NCBI GenBank assembly: GCA_019510465.1
Contig: JAEKKH010000159.1
Span: 1-43,190, forward strand
DNA: 43,190 bases
DNA from: Burkholderiales bacterium
GTDB lineage: Bacteria > Pseudomonadota > Gammaproteobacteria > Burkholderiales > Burkholderiaceae_C
Reading direction: 5' to 3'
In this document: piece by piece, positions 17,352 through 26,194 of the stretch
How positions within the stretch are numbered: position 1 is the stretch's first letter
Layout of the letters: every line of letters starts with the position of its first letter
Made by a program: the position numbers and the translations under genes
Notes under the pieces: model-generated
Databases searched by the model: none
What the model was told of the DNA's origin: nothing
Seen by the model: only the letters and a program-made list of their open reading frames with translations

Positions 17352-19693
17352 ACTCCCGCACAGGCCGCTTGCACCCGCGCGCGGCGCTGGCCGCTCTCGC
17401 GCTGGCGGCGTCGGTGTCCGCGCATGCGGCGATCCCGTCGTTCGATCAGGTCAAGGCGGCCTATCGCAGCTCCGAGACAGTGCTGCTCGATCGCCACGGC
17501 CAGCCGGTGCAGGTGGTGCGCACCGACATGCGCGCGCGGCGTGGCGCGTGGGTGCCGCTGGCGCAGGTCTCGCCGGCGTTGCGCGCCGCGGCGATCGCGT
17601 CGGAGGACCAGCGCTTCCTGTCGCATGCCGGCGTGGACTGGCAGGCGGTCGCGGGGGCCGCGATCGGCCGCACCGCGCCCGGCGGCACCCGCGGCGCGTC
17701 GACGATCACGATGCAGCTGGCGGGACTGCTGGACCCCGAGCTCGCGCTGCCCAGGGGCGGCCGCTCGGTCGGCACGAAGATCGGGCAGGCGGCGGCCGCG
17801 CTGCGCATCGAGCACAGCTGGAGCAAGGACCAGATCCTCGAGGCCTGGCTCAACCTGGTGCCGTTCCGCGGCGAGCAGGTGGGCGTCGCGGCGATGTCGC
17901 AGTCCCTGTTCCAGAAGGCGCCGTCCGGGCTCGACGCGGAGGAGTCGGCCATCGCGGCCGCGCTCCTGCGCGCGCCGAACGCGGCGCCGGCGGTGGTGGG
18001 CCAGCGCGCCTGCGGCGTGCTCAAGGCGCAGGGGCGCGGCGACGCCTGCGTGGCGGCGCAGGGCTTCGCGGAGCTGGTGCTGGCGCATCCGCCCGCGGTG
18101 ACCGCGGATGCCGGCGAGCAGCTGGCGCCGCACTTCGCACGCCAGCTGCTGAAGCCGGGGGGAAAGCTCGGGCCGGCGACGCTGCGCACGACGCTCGATG
18201 CCGGCACGCAGCGCCGGGCGCGCGACGCGCTGCGCGAGCAGCTCGCGCAGCTGCGCAACCGCGACGTCGAGGACGGCGCGGTCGTCGTGCTGGACAACGC
18301 GAGCGGCGACGTGCTCGCGTGGGTCGGCTCCAGCGGCGACCTGTCGCAGGCGGCCGCGGTCGACGCCGTCGTCGCGCCGCGCCAGGCCGGCTCGACGCTG
18401 AAGCCCTTCCTGTACGAGCAGGCGATCGAGCAGCGCTGGCTGACGGCCGCCTCGGTGCTCGACGACGCGCCGACGCGCCTGCATACGCCCTCGGGCCTGT
18501 ACATCCCGCAGAACTACGACCACGACTTCAAGGGCCCGGTCAGCGTGCGCACCGCGCTCGGTTCGTCGCTGAACGTGCCGGCGGTGCGCACGGCCGTGAT
18601 GGTCTCGCCCGACCGTTTCGGGCGCCGCCTGGTCGCGCTGGGCCTGCCGATCCGCAAGCCGGGCGACTTCTATGGCTACAGCATCGCGCTCGGCTCGCCG
18701 GAGGTCACGCTGCTGTCGCTCACCAACGCCTACCGCGCGCTGGCCAACGGCGGCAACGTGAGCGCACCGCGCCTGCAGCCGTCCGATGCCGCGCCCTCGG
18801 CGACGCGCGTGATGGCGGCCGCGCCGTCGTTCATCGTCGCCGACATCCTGGCCGACAACGATGCCCGCGTGCCCACCTTCGGCCTGGACAACGCGCTGGC
18901 CACGCGCTACTGGTCGGCCGTGAAGACGGGGACCAGCAAGGACATGCGCGACAACTGGTGCGTGGGCTTCTCCGCGCGCTACACCGTGGGCGTGTGGGTG
19001 GGCAACGCGAGCGGTGCGCCGATGCATGCGGTCTCCGGCGTGACCGGCGCCGCGCCGGTATGGCGCTCGGTGATGGACGCGCTCCAGCGCAGCGACATGC
19101 CCCAGGCGCATCCGGCGCGACCCGGCCCCGCGAGCGCACGGCGCGGCGCGCCGGCGCGCGACGCGCGTGACGCGCGCGGCCCGGCGGGCGGGCTGTTCCA
19201 GGTCGCCTGGCAGCCCGGCGCGGTGCCGGCCGCCGCGGCCGGCGCCCCCATCCCGCCGGACGGGCTCGTGGCGCAGCCGATCACCTTCGAGGGCCAGGTC
19301 GAACCGGCGCGCACCGAGTGGTTCATCGCCGGCACGCAGACCGCGCGCGTGACGATGGCGAGCGCGGCCGGCAGCGCGGCACGCCTGATCGCGTCGCCGG
19401 ACGACCGGTCCGTCGTCGCGCTCGACCCCGACATGCCGCCGGCCGTGCAGCGCCTGCGCTTCGAGGCCGTGGCGCCCGTGCCCGCGGGCGCCTGGTGGCG
19501 GCTGGACGGCAAGCGCCTGGGCGCCGCGCGGCCGCTGCCGTGGGCGCCGTGGCCGGGACATCACGAGCTGGCGCTGGTCGACGCCAAGGGCGAGGCGTTG
19601 GACAGCGTCAGCTTCGACGTGCGCGGCGCGCAGGCCCGGCCGGGGCATGCTCCCGCGAAGACGACGCCGCGCGCGGCGAAGCCGGGCGGCTGA
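17348..19693 (+). CDS. pbpC: Penicillin-binding protein 1C (bifunctional peptidoglycan synthase)
   Basis: This 781-residue enzyme has an N-terminal hydrophobic export/anchor segment ending near SAHAA. The GT51 transglycosylase domain contains SEDQRFLSHAGVD and RGASTITMQLAGLL. The penicillin-binding transpeptidase has S349-T-L-K352 as the acylated serine motif, SSLNVP as the SxN-type motif and K526-T-G-T-S. A C-terminal BiPBP_C-type domain occupies about 650-770. It polymerises and cross-links peptidoglycan at the inner membrane. The GTG start overlaps the macroglobulin stop (GTGA), matching the conserved A2M-pbpC pairing thought to combine protease trapping with wall repair. A low-complexity Arg/Ala/Pro linker lies at about 590-620. 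The reading frame extends far upstream inside the macroglobulin gene, but only the GTG gives a correct N-terminus. Confidence 0.93.
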   Translation: MNSRTGRLHPRAALAALALAASVSAHAAIPSFDQVKAAYRSSETVLLDRHGQPVQVVRTDMRARRGAWVPLAQVSPALRAAAIASEDQRFLSHAGVDWQAVAGAAIGRTAPGGTRGASTITMQLAGLLDPELALPRGGRSVGTKIGQAAAALRIEHSWSKDQILEAWLNLVPFRGEQVGVAAMSQSLFQKAPSGLDAEESAIAAALLRAPNAAPAVVGQRACGVLKAQGRGDACVAAQGFAELVLAHPPAVTADAGEQLAPHFARQLLKPGGKLGPATLRTTLDAGTQRRARDALREQLAQLRNRDVEDGAVVVLDNASGDVLAWVGSSGDLSQAAAVDAVVAPRQAGSTLKPFLYEQAIEQRWLTAASVLDDAPTRLHTPSGLYIPQNYDHDFKGPVSVRTALGSSLNVPAVRTAVMVSPDRFGRRLVALGLPIRKPGDFYGYSIALGSPEVTLLSLTNAYRALANGGNVSAPRLQPSDAAPSATRVMAAAPSFIVADILADNDARVPTFGLDNALATRYWSAVKTGTSKDMRDNWCVGFSARYTVGVWVGNASGAPMHAVSGVTGAAPVWRSVMDALQRSDMPQAHPARPGPASARRGAPARDARDARGPAGGLFQVAWQPGAVPAAAAGAPIPPDGLVAQPITFEGQVEPARTEWFIAGTQTARVTMASAAGSAARLIASPDDRSVVALDPDMPPAVQRLRFEAVAPVPAGAWWRLDGKRLGAARPLPWAPWPGHHELALVDAKGEALDSVSFDVRGAQARPGHAPAKTTPRAAKPGG

Positions 19694-19696
19694 ACC

Positions 19697-21805
19697 TCAG
19701 GCCGTCGCGGGCTGGCGCCGGCGTCCCATCTGCCAGGCGTCCCAGGCGGCCAGGACGGCGTAGGCGGCCTGGATCCCGAACACCAGTGCGACATGCTGCG
19801 TCGACACGTCGGCGCGCGTGCCCAGAACCGTCCATGCGACCGGGATCGCGCGCGCCAGCAGCAGCACCGCCCAGGGCAGGAAGAAGAGCAAGGCCATGCC
19901 GCCGCGCCGTTGCCACCACTGGCCCAGGCCGGGCAGCAGGGCCGACGCGAGGGCCGCCACGGCGCGATCCGGCCCGGCAGTGGCGGTCGCCGTCGGGACC
20001 ATGGCGGGACGCGGCGTCGACGGCTGCGCGGGATGTGCCGACGCGAGGAAGGCGGCCACGCGGGCCAGCGTGACGGGCGAGGTCACGGTGCCCTCGATCG
20101 TGCGGCCGTCGCGCAGCGTGATCGCCAGCCAGCCACCGCGGCCGGTGCGCAGCGCCAGCCAGGCCGGCGACCAGCCGGTGGCGCGGCGCGATGGCGGCTG
20201 CGTCGACACGCCGGCCACGTCGGCCAGCGCGAACTCGTCCTCCAGCTGCTGCGAGCGGCCCGAGACGCGGAACAGGCGGACGCCCCGGCTGGTGCAGACC
20301 ACCCAGCGCATGGCAGCCGGGGCGAAGCCGAGGCCCCCGAAGCGGCGCGCGCCCGGCCTGTCGGCGGGCTGGCGAATCAGCATGAAGGTCTCGATCACGT
20401 GCTCGCCCTCGGCCAGCGGCAACTGGTCGGCGCCGGCCGCGCGCAGCCGCCGCAGGGCCGTGCCGTTGATGACCGGCTCGAACTCGGCCAGCCGCCCCTT
20501 GCGCCTGAGCCCGCGAGCCACGGCCACGGCGAGGAGGGCCCAGGCGACGACGAGTCCCGCGACGACCGCCAGGCGCGCCGCCGTGCCCTGCGGCATCGCC
20601 GTCGCCAGCCAGTGGCGTCCCGGCGCCCAGCGTGGCAGCTGGCTGGCCGCCAGCAGCGCCGGCAGGGGCCACAGGATGCGCAGGCCGAGGCCCAGCATCG
20701 CGGCGGTCCCGGGCTGCGGCGTGCCCAGCCGGGCGAGGTCCAGCCGCGCGGCGGCGGGCGCCGCGGCGTCCTCGCGGCGCTTCGACACGAGGGCCAGCAG
20801 GAACGCGACGATGAAGACGGGGATGGCCGTGCGCAACGCCAGCGTGTGGCGCTTCCAGAGGCCGGCCCGTGTCGCGGTGAGCTGGCGCATCCGGCTCGCG
20901 AACTCGTCGTCGCCGAGATCGGAGAGCGCCTCGCCGTCGACGGACCAGCGGTGCACGGCCATCGCCGCGCCGTCGGTGGCGAGCACCGTGCGCCCGTTCC
21001 AGTCCACGTCCGTGGGCTCGAAGTCGCGCGGGCCCGCCAGCGCCGTCTCGCTGCCGTCGGGATGCACGATGACCACGCGTCCCACGATCATCCCGTTGCG
21101 AAAGCGGATCATCGCCGCCGTCGGATCGGCAGGGCCGATGGCCTTGGCCGGGCCCAGGTAGCGGGCGTCGTCCACGCTGGACAGATCGATGGCCTGCAAC
21201 ACCGCCAGCGTCCGCCCGTCGAGGCGGCGCAGCGTGCTGCGGTTGGTGTCCGTCGTCCACAGCACGTCGCCCGCCCACCACAGTCCGTTGGTGAAACGGT
21301 AGATGCCGGGCGCGGTGCGGGCCAGGAAGCGTCCCTGGGCGTCGAACAGGACGACGGCATGGCCGCCGCCGGTGGCGATCGCGATGCGTCCGTCGGGCGC
21401 GAAGGCCACGTTGATCGCGTCCTTGCCCTTGTTCCTCAGGTCCTCCGGCCAGCGCGGCGTGATGGTGCGCGTCACATGGGCGGTGGCCGCGTCCAGCACG
21501 AACAACCTGGGGTCGTCGCGCACGGTGGCCACGAGATGGCCGTCCGGTTCGCGCACGAGGTTGGAGGGCGGGCCCGGCAGGCCGAGATCCGCCGCCGATG
21601 TTTCCTGCAGCCAGCGGCCCTCGGCCGACACGCGCCAGAGCGCCTTGTCGACGCCGATCCAGACCTCGCCGCGCGGCGTCACGCCCAGGGCTTGCGGACC
21701 GTTGATGGCACTGGACTGCATGCCGCTGACCAGCGACAGCGCGATCAGCGCGATGGCGAGTGCGAGGCCGGCGAGAGCCGAGAACTTGATGGCGCGCGGA
21801 GTCAT
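19697..21805 (-). CDS. Multidomain membrane protein: beta-propeller-like, PH-like and TM2-like segments
   Basis: This 702-residue protein of unknown function begins with a membrane anchor (about 8-28). A periplasmic NHL/SMP-30-like propeller follows, built of repeats such as ALGVTPRGEVWIGV, NVAFAPDGRIAIATGGG and NGLWWAGDVLWTTDTNRSTL. Transmembrane segments lie near 320-340, 380-400 and 425-445. A cytosolic domain at about 460-590 has the pattern of bacterial PH-like domains (ETFMLIRQPADRP, WVVCTSRGVRLFRV, ITLRDGRTIEGTV). The C-terminal pair of helices contains ALLPGLGQWWQRRGG, a TM2-like signature. It is convergent with pbpC (3-nt gap) and divergent from the acyl-CoA genes. Domain naming is by eye; a membrane-bound sensor or envelope protein is a guess. 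Confidence 0.75.
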   Translation of the reverse strand: MTPRAIKFSALAGLALAIALIALSLVSGMQSSAINGPQALGVTPRGEVWIGVDKALWRVSAEGRWLQETSAADLGLPGPPSNLVREPDGHLVATVRDDPRLFVLDAATAHVTRTITPRWPEDLRNKGKDAINVAFAPDGRIAIATGGGHAVVLFDAQGRFLARTAPGIYRFTNGLWWAGDVLWTTDTNRSTLRRLDGRTLAVLQAIDLSSVDDARYLGPAKAIGPADPTAAMIRFRNGMIVGRVVIVHPDGSETALAGPRDFEPTDVDWNGRTVLATDGAAMAVHRWSVDGEALSDLGDDEFASRMRQLTATRAGLWKRHTLALRTAIPVFIVAFLLALVSKRREDAAAPAAARLDLARLGTPQPGTAAMLGLGLRILWPLPALLAASQLPRWAPGRHWLATAMPQGTAARLAVVAGLVVAWALLAVAVARGLRRKGRLAEFEPVINGTALRRLRAAGADQLPLAEGEHVIETFMLIRQPADRPGARRFGGLGFAPAAMRWVVCTSRGVRLFRVSGRSQQLEDEFALADVAGVSTQPPSRRATGWSPAWLALRTGRGGWLAITLRDGRTIEGTVTSPVTLARVAAFLASAHPAQPSTPRPAMVPTATATAGPDRAVAALASALLPGLGQWWQRRGGMALLFFLPWAVLLLARAIPVAWTVLGTRADVSTQHVALVFGIQAAYAVLAAWDAWQMGRRRQPATA

Positions 21806-22137
21806 CGTGGCAGGTACCTCGCGCCGGCAGCGGCGCCTTGTCGCCGTCGTTCGACGGCCGGGGCCGCACGCGGCGCTGGCGGGTGGCGGCGTCGCGTCGG
21901 CGGGGTGAGGAACTCTACAGCACGGGGCCTCGGAGACGGCCGGCGCGAATGCCCCCGGGGGCGACGCGCGTCCAGCGCGCCGGCATGGACGCCCGGCGGG
22001 CTCCGCGTATCCTTGGCGCGGCCGCCCGGCCTGTCGCAGCCGGGACAGTCGCGTGCGCGCGAACGGCCATAGAATCGAACGATCGTTCTATTTTCGGTTC
22101 GAGCCCTCGGTCGAACCGCAAACCGGAGACCTGCCCC
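21806..22137. other. 332-bp divergent intergenic region
   Basis: No gene is seen. The right end holds the predicted promoter and operator of the FadB-type gene (22070-22088). The rest is GC-rich, with a small CCCCCGGGGG palindrome near 21950-21960 and no further clear signals. Confidence 0.5.
22070..22088 (+). promoter_or_regulatory. -10 box TAGAAT with overlapping palindromic operator GAACGATCGTTC
   Basis: TAGAAT at 22070-22075 is a good -10 element. GAACGATCGTTC (22077-22088), a perfect 12-bp palindrome, begins two bases later and covers the expected transcription start. A repressor bound here would block initiation. The palindrome resembles TetR-family operators of fatty-acid genes (PsrA-type GAAAC-N4-GTTTC), and a close relative occurs before the thiolase gene at 24412-24425. 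No convincing -35 box is seen at the ideal distance. Confidence 0.55.
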
Positions 22138-24231
22138 ATGAGTGCGAGTTACGAAGTCCGCGGCGCCGTCGCCGTCATCACCTTGAACAACCCGCCGATC
22201 AACGGCCTGGGCCACGAGACCCGCAAGGCGGTGGCCGAAGGCGTCGAGAAGGCGGAGGACGATCCGGCGGTCAAGGCGATCGTCATCACCGGCGCCGGCA
22301 AGGCGTTCTCCGGCGGCGCGGACATCCGCGAATTCGGCTCGCCCAAGGCCCTGGCCGAACCCAACCTGCTGAGCCTGATCGCCCGCGTCGAAGGCGCGTC
22401 CAAGCCCGTCGTGGCCGCGGTGCACACCGTGTGCATGGGCGGCGGCCTCGAGCTCGCGCTCGGCTGCCACTACCGCGTCGCGAGCTCGGGCGCCAGCATC
22501 GCGCTGCCCGAGGTCAAGCTGGGCATCCTGCCGGGCGCCGGCGGCACGCAGCGCCTGCCGCGCGCGATCGGCGTCGAGCCGGCGCTCAACATGATCGTCA
22601 GCGGCGAGCCGGTCAAGAGCGAGCAGCTGGCGCTGATCCCCGGACAGAAGCTGTTCGACCGCGTGTTCGAGCGCGACTTCATGGACAGCGCGATCGCCTT
22701 CGCCAACGAGATTGCCGCCGTGCGCCCGCTGCCGATGGTGCGCGACATCAAGTGCAAGCACCCGGAAGGCGATGCCTACTTCGGCTTCGCGCGCAACACG
22801 GCCAAGGCGATGGCCAAGAACTTCCCCGCGCCCGCGCGCTGCGTCGATTGCGTCGAGCAGGCCACCAAGGCCAAGTTCGAGGACGGCCTGAAGTACGAGC
22901 GCGAGGCCTTCGCCGCGCTGATGCTCACGCCCGAGAGCAAGGCGCTGCGCCATGCGTTCTTCGCCGAGCGCGCGGCGTCCAAGGTGCCCGACATCCCCGA
23001 GGACACGCCCGTGCGCCCGATCGCCAGGGTCGCCATCATCGGGGCCGGCACCATGGGCGGCGGCATCGCGATGAACTTCCTCAACGCGGGCATCCCGGTC
23101 GTCCTGCTCGAGATGAAGCAGGAGGCGCTCGACAAGGGCCTGGGCATCATTCGCAAGAACTACGAGGCGCAGGTCAAGAAGGGCAAGCTCAAGGAGGACA
23201 AGTACGCCGAGCGCATGGCGCTGCTGTCGACCACGCTGTCCTACGACGACCTGCGCGACGCCGACCTCGCGATCGAGGCGGTGTTCGAGGAGATCGGCGT
23301 CAAGCAGAAGGTGTTCGAGCAGCTCGACGCCGTGATGAAGCCGGGCGCGATCCTCGCGTCGAACACGTCCACGCTGGACCTGGACAGGATCGCGGCCTTC
23401 ACGAAGCGCCCGCAGGACGTGATCGGCATGCACTTCTTCAGCCCGGCCAACGTCATGAAGCTGCTGGAGGTCGTGCGCGGCGCCAAGACGGCGCCCGACG
23501 TGCTGATGACGGTGATGAAGCTGGGCAAGGCGATCCGCAAGACCTGCGTGGTCTCGGGCGTGTGCGACGGCTTCATCGGCAACCGCATGATCGAGCAGTA
23601 CAGCCGCCAGGCCGGCTTCCTGCTGGACGAAGGCTGCACGCCGCAGCAGGTGGACAAGGCCGTCGAGAAGTTCGGCTTCGCGATGGGCCCGTTCCGCATG
23701 GGCGACCTGGCCGGCAACGACATCGGCTGGGCGATCCGCAAGCGCCGCTACGTCGAGAAGCCCGGGCAGCGCTACTCGAAGACGGCCGACCTGCTGTGCG
23801 AGCTGGGCCGGTTCGGCCAGAAGACCGGCGCCGGCTGGTACGACTACGTGCCGGGCAAGCGCGACGCGATCCCGTCCAGGCTGGTGGAGGACATGCTGGT
23901 CAAGCATCGCGAGGCGCTGGGCATCGCGCCGCGCAAGATCGGCGACGACGAGATCGTGCACCGCCTCGTGTACGCGCTGGTCAACGAGGGTGCGCACATC
24001 GTCGAGGAAGGCATCGCGCTGCGCGCGTCCGACATCGACATGGTCTACCTCACCGGGTATGGCTTCCCGCTGTGGCGCGGCGGCCCGATGAACTACGCCG
24101 ACACCGTGGGCCTGTGGAACGTGGCGCAGGCGATGAAGAAGTTCGCGAAGAACCCGGCCGACGACCAGGCCTTCTGGCAGCCCGCGCCGCTGCTGGCCAG
24201 GCTGGCCGCGGAAGGCAGGTCCTTCAGCTGA
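22138..24231 (+). CDS. FadB/FadJ-type enoyl-CoA hydratase / 3-hydroxyacyl-CoA dehydrogenase
   Basis: This 697-residue multifunctional beta-oxidation enzyme has an N-terminal crotonase domain (about 1-180) with [14 protein letters not shown] and [14 protein letters not shown] forming the oxyanion hole and [15 protein letters not shown] carrying the catalytic Glu. The NAD-binding dehydrogenase domain begins near 298 ([14 protein letters not shown]). Its catalytic His is in [18 protein letters not shown], and a C-terminal 3HCDH domain ends with [12 protein letters not shown]. It hydrates trans-2-enoyl-CoA and oxidises the 3-hydroxyacyl-CoA to 3-ketoacyl-CoA for the thiolase two genes downstream. 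It is the first gene of the acyl-CoA block and lies just downstream of a palindromic operator. FadB, FadJ or a paralogue for branched or aromatic side chains cannot be told apart here. Confidence 0.93.
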   Translation: MSASYEVRGAVAVITLNNPPINGLGHETRKAVAEGVEKAEDDPAVKAIVITGAGKAFSGGADIREFGSPKALAEPNLLSLIARVEGASKPVVAAVHTVCMGGGLELALGCHYRVASSGASIALPEVKLGILPGAGGTQRLPRAIGVEPALNMIVSGEPVKSEQLALIPGQKLFDRVFERDFMDSAIAFANEIAAVRPLPMVRDIKCKHPEGDAYFGFARNTAKAMAKNFPAPARCVDCVEQATKAKFEDGLKYEREAFAALMLTPESKALRHAFFAERAASKVPDIPEDTPVRPIARVAIIGAGTMGGGIAMNFLNAGIPVVLLEMKQEALDKGLGIIRKNYEAQVKKGKLKEDKYAERMALLSTTLSYDDLRDADLAIEAVFEEIGVKQKVFEQLDAVMKPGAILASNTSTLDLDRIAAFTKRPQDVIGMHFFSPANVMKLLEVVRGAKTAPDVLMTVMKLGKAIRKTCVVSGVCDGFIGNRMIEQYSRQAGFLLDEGCTPQQVDKAVEKFGFAMGPFRMGDLAGNDIGWAIRKRRYVEKPGQRYSKTADLLCELGRFGQKTGAGWYDYVPGKRDAIPSRLVEDMLVKHREALGIAPRKIGDDEIVHRLVYALVNEGAHIVEEGIALRASDIDMVYLTGYGFPLWRGGPMNYADTVGLWNVAQAMKKFAKNPADDQAFWQPAPLLARLAAEGRSFS

Positions 24232-24242
24232 GGACGTCCGCC

Positions 24243-24404
24243 ATGCCGGGTTCCGTCAAGCGCGCGGTGGCCATCGTGGCCGGCGTCGTGCTGGGAATGG
24301 TGATCGCCGCGGGCGCGAGCCCCTGGCGCGAGCTGTTCAGGAAGACCGAGCCCGCGCAGCCCGCCCCGATCCAGCGCGAGCCCGCCCCCGACACGCGCGT
24401 CTGA
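24243..24404 (+). CDS. Small single-span membrane protein, hypothetical
   Basis: This 53-residue ORF starts 11 nt after the FadB-type stop, with TGAGGA as a ribosome site overlapping that stop codon. It has one transmembrane helix (about 7-25: AVAIVAGVVLGMVIAAGA) followed by a Pro/Glu-rich tail containing repeated QPAPIQREPAP-like residues. Placement, coupling and a clean helix favour a real gene; I do not recognise the family. It may sit in the inner membrane with its tail in the periplasm or cytosol. Confidence 0.5.
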   Translation: MPGSVKRAVAIVAGVVLGMVIAAGASPWRELFRKTEPAQPAPIQREPAPDTRV

Positions 24405-24411
24405 CCTTTTC

Positions 24412-24425
24412 GAAACGAACGTTTC
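24412..24425. promoter_or_regulatory. Palindromic operator GAAACGAACGTTTC before the thiolase gene
   Basis: GAAAC-GAAC-GTTTC has perfect 5-bp arms and fits the PsrA-type pattern GAAAC-N4-GTTTC. It lies 21 bp before the thiolase ATG and shares the GAAC/GTTC core with the operator at 22077-22088, suggesting one TetR-type repressor for both units. Confidence 0.5.
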
Positions 24426-24446
24426 CAGAAATCCAGGAGTTCCGAC

Positions 24447-25622
24447 ATGACCGAAGCCGTCATCGTTTCCACCGCCCGCACGCCGCTCTGCAAGAGCTGG
24501 AAGGGTGCCTTCAACATGACGCACGGCGCCGAGATGGGCGGACACGCCGTCAAGGCGGCCCTCGAGCGCGCCGGCATCGACGGCGCCGAAGTCGAGGACG
24601 TGCTCATGGGCTGCGCCAATCCGGAAGGCGCGACCGGCGCCAACATCGGACGCCAGATCGCGCTGCGCGCAGGCTTGCCCGTCAGCGTGGCCGGCGCCAC
24701 CGTCAACCGCTTCTGCTCCAGCGGCCTGCAGACGATCGCGATGGCCGCGCAGCGCGTGATCGCCAACGAGGGCGACGTCTACGTGGCCGGCGGCGTGGAG
24801 AGCATCTCGTGCGTGCAGCAGGAGATGAACCACTACATGCTGCGCGACATGTGGCTCGCGCGGAACAAGCCGGCGGTCTACATGTCGATGCTGGAGACGG
24901 CCGAGACGGTGGCCAAGCGCTACAAGATCTCGCGCGAGCGCATGGACCAGTACGGCGCGGCGAGCCAGCAAAAGGCCGCCGCGGCGCTCGAGGCCGGCCT
25001 GTTCAAGGACGAGATCGCGCCGATCACGGTCACGGCCGGCGTCGCCGACCCGAAGAACGGCATCCGCACGAAGGAAGTGACCGTCGAGAACGACGAGGGC
25101 ATCCGCCCGGGCACGACCTACGACGGCATCAAGGACATCCGTCCCGCGGTCCCCGGCGGCGTGATCAGCGCCGGCAATGCCAGCCAGTTCAGCGACGGCG
25201 GCGGCGCCTGCGTGGTCGTCTCCAGCCAGTATGCCGAGCGCAGGAACCTCAAGCCCATCGGCCGCTTCCTCGGCTTCGCCGTCGCCGGCTGCGAGCCCGA
25301 CGAGATGGGCATCGGCCCGGTCCACGCCGTGCCCAAGGTGCTCAAGCGCCTGGGCCTCACGGTGGCTGACATCGACCTGTGGGAACTGAACGAGGCGTTC
25401 GCGGTGCAGGTCCTGTACTGCGCCGACACGCTGGGCATCCCGATGGACCGCCTGAACGTCAACGGCGGCGCGATCGCGGTGGGCCACCCGTACGGCGTCA
25501 GCGGCCAGCGCCTGACCGGCCACGCGCTGATCGAGGGCAGGCGCCGCGGCGCGAAGCGGGTATGCGTCACCATGTGCATCGGCGGCGGCATGGGGGCGGC
25601 GGGCGTCTTCGAAGTCCTTTGA
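24447..25622 (+). CDS. Acetyl-CoA C-acyltransferase (3-ketoacyl-CoA thiolase)
   Basis: This 391-residue thiolase has the acylated Cys90 in [10 protein letters not shown], an active-site His in [14 protein letters not shown] and the C-terminal proton-transfer Cys in [13 protein letters not shown]. It cleaves 3-ketoacyl-CoA with CoA to acetyl-CoA and a shortened acyl-CoA, the last step of the cycle begun by the FadB-type protein. Length and all motifs are standard and intact. AGGAG precedes the ATG. It begins after a candidate operator (24412-24425), so it may have its own promoter as well as read-through from upstream. FadA-like rather than biosynthetic PhaA is inferred from the neighbours. 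Confidence 0.94.
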   Translation: MTEAVIVSTARTPLCKSWKGAFNMTHGAEMGGHAVKAALERAGIDGAEVEDVLMGCANPEGATGANIGRQIALRAGLPVSVAGATVNRFCSSGLQTIAMAAQRVIANEGDVYVAGGVESISCVQQEMNHYMLRDMWLARNKPAVYMSMLETAETVAKRYKISRERMDQYGAASQQKAAAALEAGLFKDEIAPITVTAGVADPKNGIRTKEVTVENDEGIRPGTTYDGIKDIRPAVPGGVISAGNASQFSDGGGACVVVSSQYAERRNLKPIGRFLGFAVAGCEPDEMGIGPVHAVPKVLKRLGLTVADIDLWELNEAFAVQVLYCADTLGIPMDRLNVNGGAIAVGHPYGVSGQRLTGHALIEGRRRGAKRVCVTMCIGGGMGAAGVFEVL

Positions 25623-25700
25623 GCCCCCACGGTCGCTGGCGCTCCCTGCCCCCGAGGGGGCCGGCCGCGAGCGGCCCGGCAGAGCCGGTTCCGCCGCGCC
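25623..25700. repeat. Dispersed intergenic element of Burkholderiales type
   Basis: The stretch after the thiolase stop contains GAGCCCCCACGGTCGCTGGC, then CTGCCCCCGAGGGGGCCGGC and GCGAGCGGCCCGGCAGAGCC. It has the look of a GC-rich element with CCCCCGAGGGGG hairpins that I recognise between genes in many Burkholderiales genomes. Only one copy lies in this window, so its repeat nature is remembered, not shown. It may act as a terminator or RNA stabiliser. Confidence 0.45.
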
Positions 25701-25774
25701 CTTGAATCTCGATTCGACAGGTGAGCGCCGGCGGCGGCGAGGTTCCCGTTCCAACGTTTCGGCCTTCGGACAGC

Positions 25775-26194
25775 ATGATCGATCTCGACTCCGTTCGCAG
25801 CTTCTTCACCCGGGCGCCGTTCATGGTCGATCTTGGCGTCGTGCCCATTGCGGTCTCCGAAGGCCGGTGCGAGACCGAGATGCTGCTGCAGCAGCGGCAC
25901 CTGCAGCACACGGGACAGGTGCATGCCGGGGTCGTCACCGCGATGGCCGACCACACCGCCGGGGCCGCGGCGCAGAGCCTCGTCCGCGATGGCGGCCTGG
26001 CGATCACCGCTGAATTGAAGACGAGCCTGCTGCGGCCGGCGGTCGGCAGCAAGCTGGCGTGCGTCGGCACGGTCGTCAAGTCCGGGCGCACGCTGATCTT
26101 CGCGGAATCCGACGTCTTCGCCATCCTCGGCGAGCAGCGCACGCTGGTCGCCAGACTGAGCGCCACGCTGGCCGTGGTGCAACCCACGCCATGA
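25775..26194 (+). CDS. PaaI-type hotdog thioesterase
   Basis: This 139-residue hotdog-fold protein contains QVHAGVVTAMADHTAGAAA, the family's HxGxxxxxxD helix, and ELKTSLLRPAVG on the following strands. Such enzymes hydrolyse acyl-CoA thioesters and often rescue CoA from dead-end intermediates. I chose the ATG at 25775; a GTG at 25721 in the same frame would add 18 residues that do not look like the fold. Neither has a strong ribosome site. Its stop overlaps the next start (ATGA), so it is coupled to the acyl-CoA dehydrogenase. Confidence 0.82.
   Translation: MIDLDSVRSFFTRAPFMVDLGVVPIAVSEGRCETEMLLQQRHLQHTGQVHAGVVTAMADHTAGAAAQSLVRDGGLAITAELKTSLLRPAVGSKLACVGTVVKSGRTLIFAESDVFAILGEQRTLVARLSATLAVVQPTP

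Noticed and set aside
25721-25774. GTG start extending the thioesterase by 18 residues
   Set aside because: The extra residues (Gly/Pro-rich) do not resemble the hotdog fold and the region contains a possible operator. The ATG at 25775 fits the family length.
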